Shown here piece by piece: positions 1 to 6,288 of a stretch of 13,852 nt of DNA. The notes beneath the pieces were generated by a model. It was not told where the DNA came from. It was given only the letters and a program-made list of their open reading frames with translations, and ran no database searches. The stretch comes from Janthinobacterium lividum. Lineage in GTDB: Bacteria > Pseudomonadota > Gammaproteobacteria > Burkholderiales > Burkholderiaceae_D. The stretch spans positions 1 to 13,852 of the forward strand of contig CAMBDR010000043.1 of the NCBI GenBank assembly GCA_945864765.1. The letters are read 5' to 3'. The translations under genes were made by a program, and so were the position numbers. Position 1 is the stretch's first letter. Every line of letters starts with the position of its first letter.

Positions 1-4
1 ATGC

Positions 5-22
5 GGCGCAATGCATTGCGCC
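5..22. repeat. Perfect 18-bp palindrome beyond the murB stop
   Basis: GGCGCAATGCATTGCGCC reads identically on both strands and starts 11 bases beyond the murB stop codon. It could fold as a cruciform or RNA hairpin. Read in the murB direction no T-run is visible before the window ends, so it cannot be called an intrinsic terminator here. GC-rich palindromes of this kind, flanked by CCCTAC-type sequence, often belong to short interspersed repeat families. Only one copy is present and the left flank is cut by the window edge, so that is inference. Confidence 0.6.
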
Positions 23-33
23 CTACGGCTCCG

Positions 34-1059
34 TTAAATAAACAGCGGTTCCGGCTCCAGCGCAACGCCAAACCTTGCCTGCACATCCGCCTGAATTTGC
101 TGCGCCAACGCCAACACATGTTCGCCACGCGCACCACCATGGTTGACCAACACCAAAGCTTGCTTGTCGTACACGCCCATCGGCCCCAAACGCTTGCCTT
201 TCCAACCGCATTGATCAATTAACCAGCCCGCCGCCAACTTCACCGTGCCATCGGCCTGTTGATAACTCACCACATCCGGGAATTGCTGCTGCACCCGCGC
301 AAACGCATCCGCTGTCAACACAGGATTTTTAAAAAAACTGCCCACATTCCCCAATACCGTCGGGTCCGGCAATTTGCGCCGACGGATGGCGCACACGGCA
401 GCACTAATTTGCTGCGGCGTTGGATCGGTCAGGTGCGCCAGCGCTTGCGCCAATTCGGCATACTGTAAATTGGGTCGCCAATTTTGCGGCAAAGCCAACA
501 CCACTTCCAGTATCACCGCCCGATCTTTTAATTCGTGTTTGAAGATGCTATCGCGATACGAAAAACAACATTCACTGTTTGACAATACCACCGTTTCTTG
601 CGTCAACCAATCAAAATAAGTGACGCTATGCAATACCTGTTGCAATTCCACCCCATAGGCACCAATATTTTGGATCGGTGCCGCACCCACCGTGCCGGGG
701 ATCAAAGACAGGTTTTCCAGCCCACCCAAACCTTGCGCCAAACACCATTCCACCAGGCCGTGCCAACTTTCGCCCGCACTGGCGCGCACCAACACCAGCC
801 CCCCCTCATTCACCCCCTCAAGCACAATCCCGCGGGAGCACATCTGCAGCACCAAACCAGGGAAATCCTGGATCAACACCAAATTACTGCCCCCACCCAA
901 AACCAAACGCGGCCAATTTTTTAGTTCAGGATCAGTGCACAACTGTTGCAAATCGGTTAAACTTCGCACTTGACAACCCGCACGTGCCTGAGCTGTCAAG
1001 CCAAGGGTATTGAGCGTGGTTAGCGGAAATGGGGTAAAGAGTGGGAGTGGTGTCGTCAT
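34..1059 (-). CDS. murB: UDP-N-acetylenolpyruvoylglucosamine reductase (MurB)
   Basis: Cytoplasmic FAD enzyme that reduces UDP-GlcNAc-enolpyruvate to UDP-N-acetylmuramate with NADPH, the second committed step of peptidoglycan precursor synthesis. The 341-residue product matches the length of the E. coli-type (type I) enzyme. The FAD-binding part carries the LGGGSNLV motif near residue 55 and the SLIPGTVGAAPIQNIGAYG segment. The catalytic features are visible: R169 in SYRDS, the proton-donor serine S241 in GNVGSFFKNP, and an acidic EPEPLFI C-terminus that supplies the active-site glutamate. The start gives a normal family N-terminus, although no strong Shine-Dalgarno sequence precedes it. It diverges from yajQ across a 150-bp gap. 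A GATAAT hexamer at 1068-1073 (minus strand) could be a -10 box but has no good -35 partner. The gene appears intact. Confidence 0.97.
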   Translation of the reverse strand: MTTPLPLFTPFPLTTLNTLGLTAQARAGCQVRSLTDLQQLCTDPELKNWPRLVLGGGSNLVLIQDFPGLVLQMCSRGIVLEGVNEGGLVLVRASAGESWHGLVEWCLAQGLGGLENLSLIPGTVGAAPIQNIGAYGVELQQVLHSVTYFDWLTQETVVLSNSECCFSYRDSIFKHELKDRAVILEVVLALPQNWRPNLQYAELAQALAHLTDPTPQQISAAVCAIRRRKLPDPTVLGNVGSFFKNPVLTADAFARVQQQFPDVVSYQQADGTVKLAAGWLIDQCGWKGKRLGPMGVYDKQALVLVNHGGARGEHVLALAQQIQADVQARFGVALEPEPLFI

Positions 1060-1141
1060 GGGACGCTATTATCTCTCAATTCTGATTCAATTTCCCTTAA
1101 AATATTCGAAAATTGGGCTAGCTTTTTTCAGACTATTCCGT

Positions 1142-1147
1142 TACAAT
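1142..1147 (+). promoter_or_regulatory. Candidate -10 box for the yajQ unit
   Basis: TACAAT matches the sigma-70 -10 consensus at five of six positions and lies 62 bases before the yajQ start codon, inside the 150-bp murB/yajQ divergent gap. I see no good -35 hexamer at 16-18 bases upstream (TAGCTT at 1119-1124 is poor), so this is a weak call. The rest of the gap is AT-rich and holds no gene. Confidence 0.3.
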
Positions 1148-1209
1148 GTTGCTCATGGAAAAGTTTGAGGCGCAATGCACCATCCAAACTGTTCTGTACA
1201 AGGAAAATT

Positions 1210-1695
1210 ATGCCGTCGTTTGACACCGTATCCGAAGCTAATATGGTCGAAGTCAAAAATGCTTGCGACCAAGCCAACAAAGAAATTACCACCCGTTTCG
1301 ATTTTAAAGGCAGCGATGCCCGAATTGAACAAAAAGAACACGATCTTACCGCGTTTGCCGATTCAGAATTTCAATTAAGTCAAGTCCGTGATGTTTTAAC
1401 CAATAAATTGGTCAAGCGAAATGTCGATGTGCGGTTTTTGGATATTGGTAAAATTGAAAAGATTGGTGGCGATAAAGTCAAGCAAGTCATTAAAGTTCGC
1501 AACGGCATCGAAACAGAAGCCGCAAAAAAGATTGTGCGCACCATCAAAGACAGTAAAATGAAGGTCCAAGCCAGCATACAAGGCGACGCGGTCCGGATTA
1601 CCGGAGCCAAACGCGATGACTTGCAAGCAGCCATGGCCTTATTGCGTAAGGAAGTGGCTGATTTACCGCTGGAATTTAACAATTTCCGTGATTAA
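1210..1695 (+). CDS. yajQ: YajQ family nucleotide-binding protein
   Basis: A 161-residue cytoplasmic protein that matches the YajQ/DUF520 family along its whole length. It opens with MPSFDTVSEANMVEVKNA and contains TRFDFKGSDARIE, VDVRFLDIGKIEKIGGDKVKQ, DSKMKVQASIQGDAVRITGAKRDDLQ and the terminal PLEFNNFRD. Family members bind nucleotides and RNA, and the Xanthomonas homologue is a reported cyclic-di-GMP receptor; the role here is not shown by sequence. The ATG at 1210 is chosen over the upstream ATG at 1165 because it gives the canonical family N-terminus and is preceded by AAGGAAAATT, a good ribosome binding site. It is followed after 21 bases by a small unknown gene and then a protease gene, all on the same strand, so co-transcription is likely. 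Confidence 0.96.
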   Translation: MPSFDTVSEANMVEVKNACDQANKEITTRFDFKGSDARIEQKEHDLTAFADSEFQLSQVRDVLTNKLVKRNVDVRFLDIGKIEKIGGDKVKQVIKVRNGIETEAAKKIVRTIKDSKMKVQASIQGDAVRITGAKRDDLQAAMALLRKEVADLPLEFNNFRD

Positions 1696-1716
1696 TCAAA
1701 CTGATGGGGTTTTACC

Positions 1717-2007
1717 ATGGCTCGTTATTCTTTTCCGGCCCCCAAGCCCGATCCTAAAGATACGAAATCAGGCAACAGACCGGGTGCAGGTGATCCTTAC
1801 CCGTCAGTACTGGAAATACAGTTTCCGCGCATTCTGGATAAAATTACCATGATGTGGGGTTTTCAAGAATTAAACGGCTATTTTGCTTCATTATTGCTCG
1901 ATGATTCCGGGGCTGGCAGACAAGGTTTCCCCCCGGAAGCATGGGAAGAGATTCATGTTTTATCCAGCTTACATTTATTAATTGTTCCATCCAACAACCC
2001 ATTTTAA
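1717..2007 (+). CDS. Conserved-looking small protein of unknown function
   Basis: A 96-residue soluble protein that I do not recognise. The first 27 residues are rich in Pro, Lys, Gly and Asp and probably disordered. The rest looks folded and partly helical, with three Trp/Phe-containing stretches: VLEIQFPRILDKITMMWGF, ELNGYFASLLLDD and GFPPEAWEEIHVLSSLHLLI. There is no signal peptide, membrane segment or cysteine. The case for a real gene is its position: it fits between yajQ (21-base gap) and the protease gene (14-base gap) with no overlap, and its codon use resembles its neighbours. The ribosome binding site is poor (GATGGGG), which suggests translational coupling to yajQ. Function cannot be inferred from the sequence. 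Confidence 0.8.
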   Translation: MARYSFPAPKPDPKDTKSGNRPGAGDPYPSVLEIQFPRILDKITMMWGFQELNGYFASLLLDDSGAGRQGFPPEAWEEIHVLSSLHLLIVPSNNPF

Positions 2008-2021
2008 GGAAAATTTACTTT

Positions 2022-2693
2022 ATGCGTCTAGTCCAAGTGTGCTTATTCTCCCTCATCGCCATCGTTTCCACCATTAGCAACAATGCATCAGCCAGCCATG
2101 TCGGTGTCGTCGGTTTGTTTCAAGGAAAAGCATTATTGGTAGTAGATAACGCAGCGCCAAAAACCTATGCGGTGGGCGATAAGATTGCTGGCGTAAAATT
2201 AATCGCGGTCGATGGCACTGGTGCCGTTCTCGAAGTCGATGGCAAACGCCGCGTGGTTCCCTTCGGCAGCCATAGCAGCCAAGCCAGCGTCGGTTCCGGT
2301 TCCGGTTCCAGCACAAGCCAGTTCGGCAATAAAGTTACTCTCAATGCGGACAACGACGGCCACTACAATACGCAAGTAAGCATTAACGGCGCAAGTATGG
2401 CCATGTTACTCGACACCGGTGCCACCATGATCGCCTTGCCCGCCAAAGATGCAACGCGCATGGGCATCAACTACAAAAATGGTACGCCCATTCGCGTCAA
2501 TACCGCCAACGGCATCGCTGCGGCTTACAAAGTCACGCTTGACAAAGTGCGTGTCGGCGACCTCGAAGTTCATCAGGTTGAAGCCGTTATTCAAGAATCT
2601 GGCCTGGATGTGGGTTTGCTTGGTATGTCATTTTTAAAGCGCACTGACATGCGTAACGAAGGCCAGCAAATGGTACTCACCAAGCGTTTCTAA
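2022..2693 (+). CDS. Exported retropepsin-like aspartic protease
   Basis: A 223-residue protein of the clan AA, single-domain retropepsin-like family (the TIGR02281 type found in proteobacteria). Residues 1-25 form a signal peptide with likely cleavage after ASA, so it should act in the periplasm. Residues 26-85 form a small beta-rich module (GLFQGKALLVVDN, YAVGDKIAGVKLIAVDG), followed by a Ser/Gly linker at about residues 85-102. The protease domain has the catalytic motif LLDTGAT with Asp131, and ends with GLLGMSFLKR. A single DTG motif means the active enzyme would be a dimer, as in retropepsins. The start at 2022 is preferred over the in-frame ATG at 1941 because it has AAGGA upstream, gives a clean signal peptide and avoids overlapping the preceding gene. 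Natural substrates of this bacterial family are poorly known. Confidence 0.88.
   Translation: MRLVQVCLFSLIAIVSTISNNASASHVGVVGLFQGKALLVVDNAAPKTYAVGDKIAGVKLIAVDGTGAVLEVDGKRRVVPFGSHSSQASVGSGSGSSTSQFGNKVTLNADNDGHYNTQVSINGASMAMLLDTGATMIALPAKDATRMGINYKNGTPIRVNTANGIAAAYKVTLDKVRVGDLEVHQVEAVIQESGLDVGLLGMSFLKRTDMRNEGQQMVLTKRF
2292..2309 (+). repeat. Three tandem GGTTCC hexamers in the protease linker
   Basis: GGTTCC occurs three times in a row, in frame, and encodes Gly-Ser repeats of the linker between the N-terminal module and the protease domain. Because the unit is a multiple of three, slippage would change linker length without a frameshift. Confidence 0.75.
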
Positions 2694-2750
2694 ACGATTG
2701 CGACGGACATCAGCATGGCCTTAAATGGCCTCTCGCTCCCATTTTCCCCC

Positions 2751-2801
2751 TGTTCGCAAAAAGGTTGTTCGTGTCAAAACACCAAATTTAAACACGAACA
2801 A
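2751..2801. promoter_or_regulatory. TGTTCG/CGAACA repeat cluster with a 10-bp inverted repeat
   Basis: This sits in the 215-bp gene-free stretch 2694-2908, upstream of the flavin oxidoreductase. TTGTTCGTGT at 2765-2774 is exactly inverted at 2792-2801 across a 17-base spacer. A further TGTTCG lies at 2751-2756, 15 bases before the one inside the left arm. Three copies of one hexamer look like an operator cluster. On the plus strand no T-run follows, so it is not a terminator for the protease gene. On the minus strand the stem is followed by CCTTTTT, so it could stop antisense transcription. TTGTTC (2765) and TTTAAA (2787) could form a weak promoter inside it. The rest of the gap shows nothing else I can name. 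Confidence 0.45.
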
Positions 2802-2908
2802 TCCGCCATTGGGGTAAAATGCACGCGGCCCAAATTTTTAATCATTCCATTTATCGGCAAGGGCTAACAAGATAGCTAATAAATGATGTCACATGGCCTG
2901 GGAGTGCA

Positions 2909-4183
2909 ATGAAACGAGTTGACGATTTTCGCTTGGCGTTCGGCAAACAAGAATTCTTACCCATCATGATTGGTGGTATGGGGGTTGATATTTCAACTGC
3001 GGAGTTAGCGTTGGAAGGCGCGCGCCTGGGAGGTATCGGACATATTTCCGACGCCATGGTGCCCGATGTCGCGGATCGCCGCTTTGACACCCACTTTGTC
3101 AAAGATAAAACCCAGCTGTATAAATTTAATATTCTCAATCCCGATAAGGCGATTGTTCAATTTGATCTGGGACAATTGGAAGAAGCGACGCGTCTGCACG
3201 TAGGCCGCACCATGGAAGCCAAACGCGGCTCGGGCATGATATTTGTCAACTGCATGGAAAAACTCAGCATGAACGCGCCGCGTGAAACCTTGCGCGTGCG
3301 GCTGGCTTCGGCACTCGATGTCGGGGTTGACGGCATCACCTTATCGGCAGGTTTGCATTTGGGTTCGTTTGGCTTGATTGCCGACCATCCGCGTTTTCGT
3401 GATGCCAAGTTGGGCATTATTGTTTCTTCAGTACGTGCCTTGCAATTGTTTTTGCGTAAAAACGCCAAACTCAAGCGCAATCCCGATTACGTCATCGTCG
3501 AAGGCCCCTTGGCGGGTGGTCATTTGGGCTTTGGCATGGATTGGGCTGACTACGATTTACATACAATTGTTGCAGAAATACTACAATTTCTTAAAACAGA
3601 AGATTTACCGATTCCGGTGATTGCGGCAGGTGGCGTATTTACGGGTACCGATGCCGTTCACTTTTTGGAAATGGGTGCAGCCGCGGTGCAAGTGGCGACC
3701 CGTTTTACCATCACCCATGAATGCGGCCTACCGGACAAGGTCAAGCAAGAATATGTCAAAGCCAGCGCAAGCGATATTATCGTCAATGGCATTTCCCCTA
3801 CGGGCTACCCGATGCGGATGTTGAAATCCTCACCGGCGATTGGCTCGGGGATACGCCCAGGTTGTGAGTCTTACGGCTACCTGCTCGACGCCACCGGATG
3901 CTGCGCTTACATTACCGCTTACAATCACGAAGTGGATACCCATCCGAATGAAAAACACATTGTGGTCATGGACAAGACTTGCTTGTGTACCCATATGCGT
4001 AATTTTAATTGCTGGACCTGTGGCCACACCACTTATCGTTTGAAAGATACCACGCACCAATTACCCGATGGCAGCTATCAATTACTTAGCGCCGAGCATG
4101 TGTTCCGTGACTATCAATTCTCGGTAGACAACCAAATCGCCTTGCCCGAACCTTTGCCTGCACCCGCGCCTGTACTGGCATAA
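2909..4183 (+). CDS. Nitronate monooxygenase-like flavin oxidoreductase with cysteine-rich tail
   Basis: A 424-residue cytoplasmic TIM-barrel flavoprotein of the nitronate monooxygenase / 2-nitropropane dioxygenase family. Visible family features are the N-terminal LPIMIGGMGVDIS segment, GPLAGGHLGFG with the catalytic-type histidine H205, and the FMN phosphate-binding stretch PVIAAGGVFTGTDAV followed by EMGAAAVQVATRF. True nitronate monooxygenases are about 330-380 residues. Here about 80 extra C-terminal residues carry seven cysteines: C319, C331, C332, C358, C360, C368 and C371, including CxC and CxxC pairs, which suggests a metal or iron-sulfur site. The substrate is therefore uncertain, and NAD(P)H-dependent reduction of another acceptor is possible. 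GGGAG precedes the start at suitable spacing. The gene appears to be transcribed alone, with a strong terminator behind it. Confidence 0.88.
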   Translation: MKRVDDFRLAFGKQEFLPIMIGGMGVDISTAELALEGARLGGIGHISDAMVPDVADRRFDTHFVKDKTQLYKFNILNPDKAIVQFDLGQLEEATRLHVGRTMEAKRGSGMIFVNCMEKLSMNAPRETLRVRLASALDVGVDGITLSAGLHLGSFGLIADHPRFRDAKLGIIVSSVRALQLFLRKNAKLKRNPDYVIVEGPLAGGHLGFGMDWADYDLHTIVAEILQFLKTEDLPIPVIAAGGVFTGTDAVHFLEMGAAAVQVATRFTITHECGLPDKVKQEYVKASASDIIVNGISPTGYPMRMLKSSPAIGSGIRPGCESYGYLLDATGCCAYITAYNHEVDTHPNEKHIVVMDKTCLCTHMRNFNCWTCGHTTYRLKDTTHQLPDGSYQLLSAEHVFRDYQFSVDNQIALPEPLPAPAPVLA

Positions 4184-4196
4184 GCCCATAAGCCCG

Positions 4197-4222
4197 CTGC
4201 GCCCACAAGGCGCAGTTTTTTT
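4197..4222 (+). terminator. Intrinsic terminator after the flavin oxidoreductase gene
   Basis: CTGCGCC pairs perfectly with GGCGCAG across a five-base loop (CACAA) and is followed at once by seven T residues. It starts 13 bases after the oxidoreductase stop codon and ends 44 bases before the peptidase start, so it separates these two same-strand genes into different transcripts. Confidence 0.93.
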
Positions 4223-4266
4223 ATCTCCTTTGAAAACCCACACTTTAGAGAAGAACAGAGTAGCCC

Positions 4267-6288
4267 ATGACCACCTCCCCCTTTGTCCGCCGCACATTAT
4301 TGCGAGCCTTCATCGCCGCCAGCCTGGCAAGTAGCAGCCTGATTGGCGTCGCCGCCACCATCGAACCCAACGAGCATTTAACTGCTTCCGGAATTCCACC
4401 AATTGCGCAGGAAATTGCTGACCGCGCAATTCAATACAATGATTTTCGACCGCGCACCCTGCTCGATTGGCATCCCAAACAACGCTGGATGTTGATTTCT
4501 ACCCGCACCAAAGGCGCAACACCGCAATTGCATTTACTGCGCAAAGCCAAAGGCGAGCTGGAACAACTGACCGATTTTCCCGATGCGGTGAAACTGGCCC
4601 GGTTTGAGCCAAAAAATGGCGAGTACATCGTCTTTGAAAAAGATGATGGCGGCAATGAAGCCAATCAACTGTATCGACTCGATTTGGCCGGGGCCAAACC
4701 TGGTAGCAAACCCGCTATAACACCATTAACCGACGCCAGCGAAAAACACGCGTCCGGCCCCTGGAACCATGCTGGCGATCGTCTGATTGTTGGCTCCATC
4801 GCCCTGGATAAAACCGCTGTCGGTGGCAAACGCAATGAAATTCATACCGATCTCAGCTTGCTCGACCCCAAGCAGCCGCAAGCCAAGCGCAAATTGGCAT
4901 CGCTGCCCGGCGGTGGCTGGGTTCAATTTGAATGGTCGCATGATGATAAAACCATCGTCGCCATCAATGAAAAATCAATTAACGAATCCGAAGTGTGGCT
5001 GATCGATGTTGCCAGCGGCAAGGCGCGCCAAATTTTACCTGCGCCAGACCAGCCCAAGGGTAACGTGGTTCGTTATGACCATGCGCGTTTTGCCAGCGAC
5101 GACCAAAGCTTGCTGATGACTTCCGATAGTGCCGGTGAATTCCAGCAACTGGTGAAACTCGATTTGGCGAGCTTGCAAAGCAGCGTGTGGAGCGAGCCTA
5201 TTCATTGGGATGTGACTCAATTGGAATTGGGCGGCAAAGGGCGGCAATTGGCGGCCACGGTCAATCGCGAAGGCTTGTCCGAGCTACATTTATTTGATGC
5301 CAAAAGTGGACGGGAATTGAAAACGCCCGACTTGCCAACGGGTGCAGTAGCACGCATGGCTTGGCATGCCAATGCCAGCGAACTGGGCTTTACGCTCAAT
5401 AATGCGCAAAGCCAGGGGGAAGTGTATGCGTTGAACATCAAAACCGGCAAGGTTGAACAATGGACTACGCCGCACTCAACTGGCATTGACACCAGCAAGT
5501 TCCCTGCGGCTGAAATCATCCGCTGGAACAGTTTTGATCAACGCAGCATCAGCGGTTTGATTGCACGCCCACCCAAGGATAAATTCAAAGGCCCGCGCCC
5601 GGTCTTGATTTTGATTCACGGTGGCCCCGAATCGCAGGCCAAGATTGGCTTTTTAACCCGTTACAACTACCTGTTGGGTGAATTGGGCATCACCTTGATC
5701 CAACCGAATGTACGCGGCTCCGATGGCTTTGGTAAATCATTTTTGAAGCTGGACGATGGCCTGCTGCGCGAAGATTCGGTCAAGGATATTGGTGCCCTGC
5801 TCGACTGGATTGCCAGCCAACCCGATCTGGATGCCAAACGCGTGATGGTGGCGGGCGGCAGTTATGGCGGTTATATGAGCCTGGCCGTGTCCACCACCTA
5901 TGCCGAGCGGATTGTGGGTGCGATTGATAGCGTTGGCATTTCGCACTTCGTCACTTTTTTGGAGCGCACCGAAAGCTATCGGCGCGATTTACGTCGGGTT
6001 GAATATGGCGATGAACGGATTCCCGAAATGCGTGCCTTCATGGAAAAAATTGCCCCGCTCAATAACGCGCAAAAAATCACCAAACCCTTATTCGTGATCC
6101 AAGGCAAAAATGATCCGCGTGTACCCGTCAACGAGGCAGAACAAATCGTGGCCAAAGTGAAGCAAAACAAAACCCCGGTTTGGTATCTGGTGGCCGACAA
6201 CGAAGGTCATGGTTTCCAGAAAAAAATCAATGCCGACTTTAGCTTTTTTGCCCAGATCAAGTTTATGCAAGAGTATTTATTGAAGTAA
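4267..6288 (+). CDS. Exported prolyl oligopeptidase family (S9) serine peptidase
   Basis: A 673-residue serine peptidase of family S9, closest in layout to acylaminoacyl-peptidase/dipeptidyl-peptidase-like members. It should cleave short peptides in the periplasm or outside the cell. Residues 1-30 form a signal peptide. Its n-region holds a twin arginine (VRRTLLR, R8-R9), compatible with Tat export but also possible for Sec. Residues about 50-420 are the beta-propeller (for example FEPKNGEYIVFEKDDGG and WSHDDKTIVAI). The alpha/beta-hydrolase domain follows, with LIHGGPESQ and a complete triad: Ser532 in GGSYGGYMS, Asp616 in QGKNDPRVP and His648 in EGHGF. Length is normal and nothing is missing. 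It begins 44 bases after a terminator, so it must have its own promoter, which I could not identify. Its stop abuts that of the convergent cyclase gene. Confidence 0.94.
   Translation: MTTSPFVRRTLLRAFIAASLASSSLIGVAATIEPNEHLTASGIPPIAQEIADRAIQYNDFRPRTLLDWHPKQRWMLISTRTKGATPQLHLLRKAKGELEQLTDFPDAVKLARFEPKNGEYIVFEKDDGGNEANQLYRLDLAGAKPGSKPAITPLTDASEKHASGPWNHAGDRLIVGSIALDKTAVGGKRNEIHTDLSLLDPKQPQAKRKLASLPGGGWVQFEWSHDDKTIVAINEKSINESEVWLIDVASGKARQILPAPDQPKGNVVRYDHARFASDDQSLLMTSDSAGEFQQLVKLDLASLQSSVWSEPIHWDVTQLELGGKGRQLAATVNREGLSELHLFDAKSGRELKTPDLPTGAVARMAWHANASELGFTLNNAQSQGEVYALNIKTGKVEQWTTPHSTGIDTSKFPAAEIIRWNSFDQRSISGLIARPPKDKFKGPRPVLILIHGGPESQAKIGFLTRYNYLLGELGITLIQPNVRGSDGFGKSFLKLDDGLLREDSVKDIGALLDWIASQPDLDAKRVMVAGGSYGGYMSLAVSTTYAERIVGAIDSVGISHFVTFLERTESYRRDLRRVEYGDERIPEMRAFMEKIAPLNNAQKITKPLFVIQGKNDPRVPVNEAEQIVAKVKQNKTPVWYLVADNEGHGFQKKINADFSFFAQIKFMQEYLLK

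Noticed and set aside
598..1013. Plus-strand open frames of about 110 codons opposite murB
   Set aside because: They give Pro/Thr/Gln-rich products with no family likeness and are antisense to intact murB.
1941..2021. Longer start for the aspartic protease
   Set aside because: It would bury the signal peptide and overlap the small gene upstream; the ATG at 2022 has its own AAGGA.
2765..2801. Plus-strand intrinsic terminator for the yajQ-protease unit
   Set aside because: The inverted repeat has a 17-base loop and no T-run after it on the plus strand.
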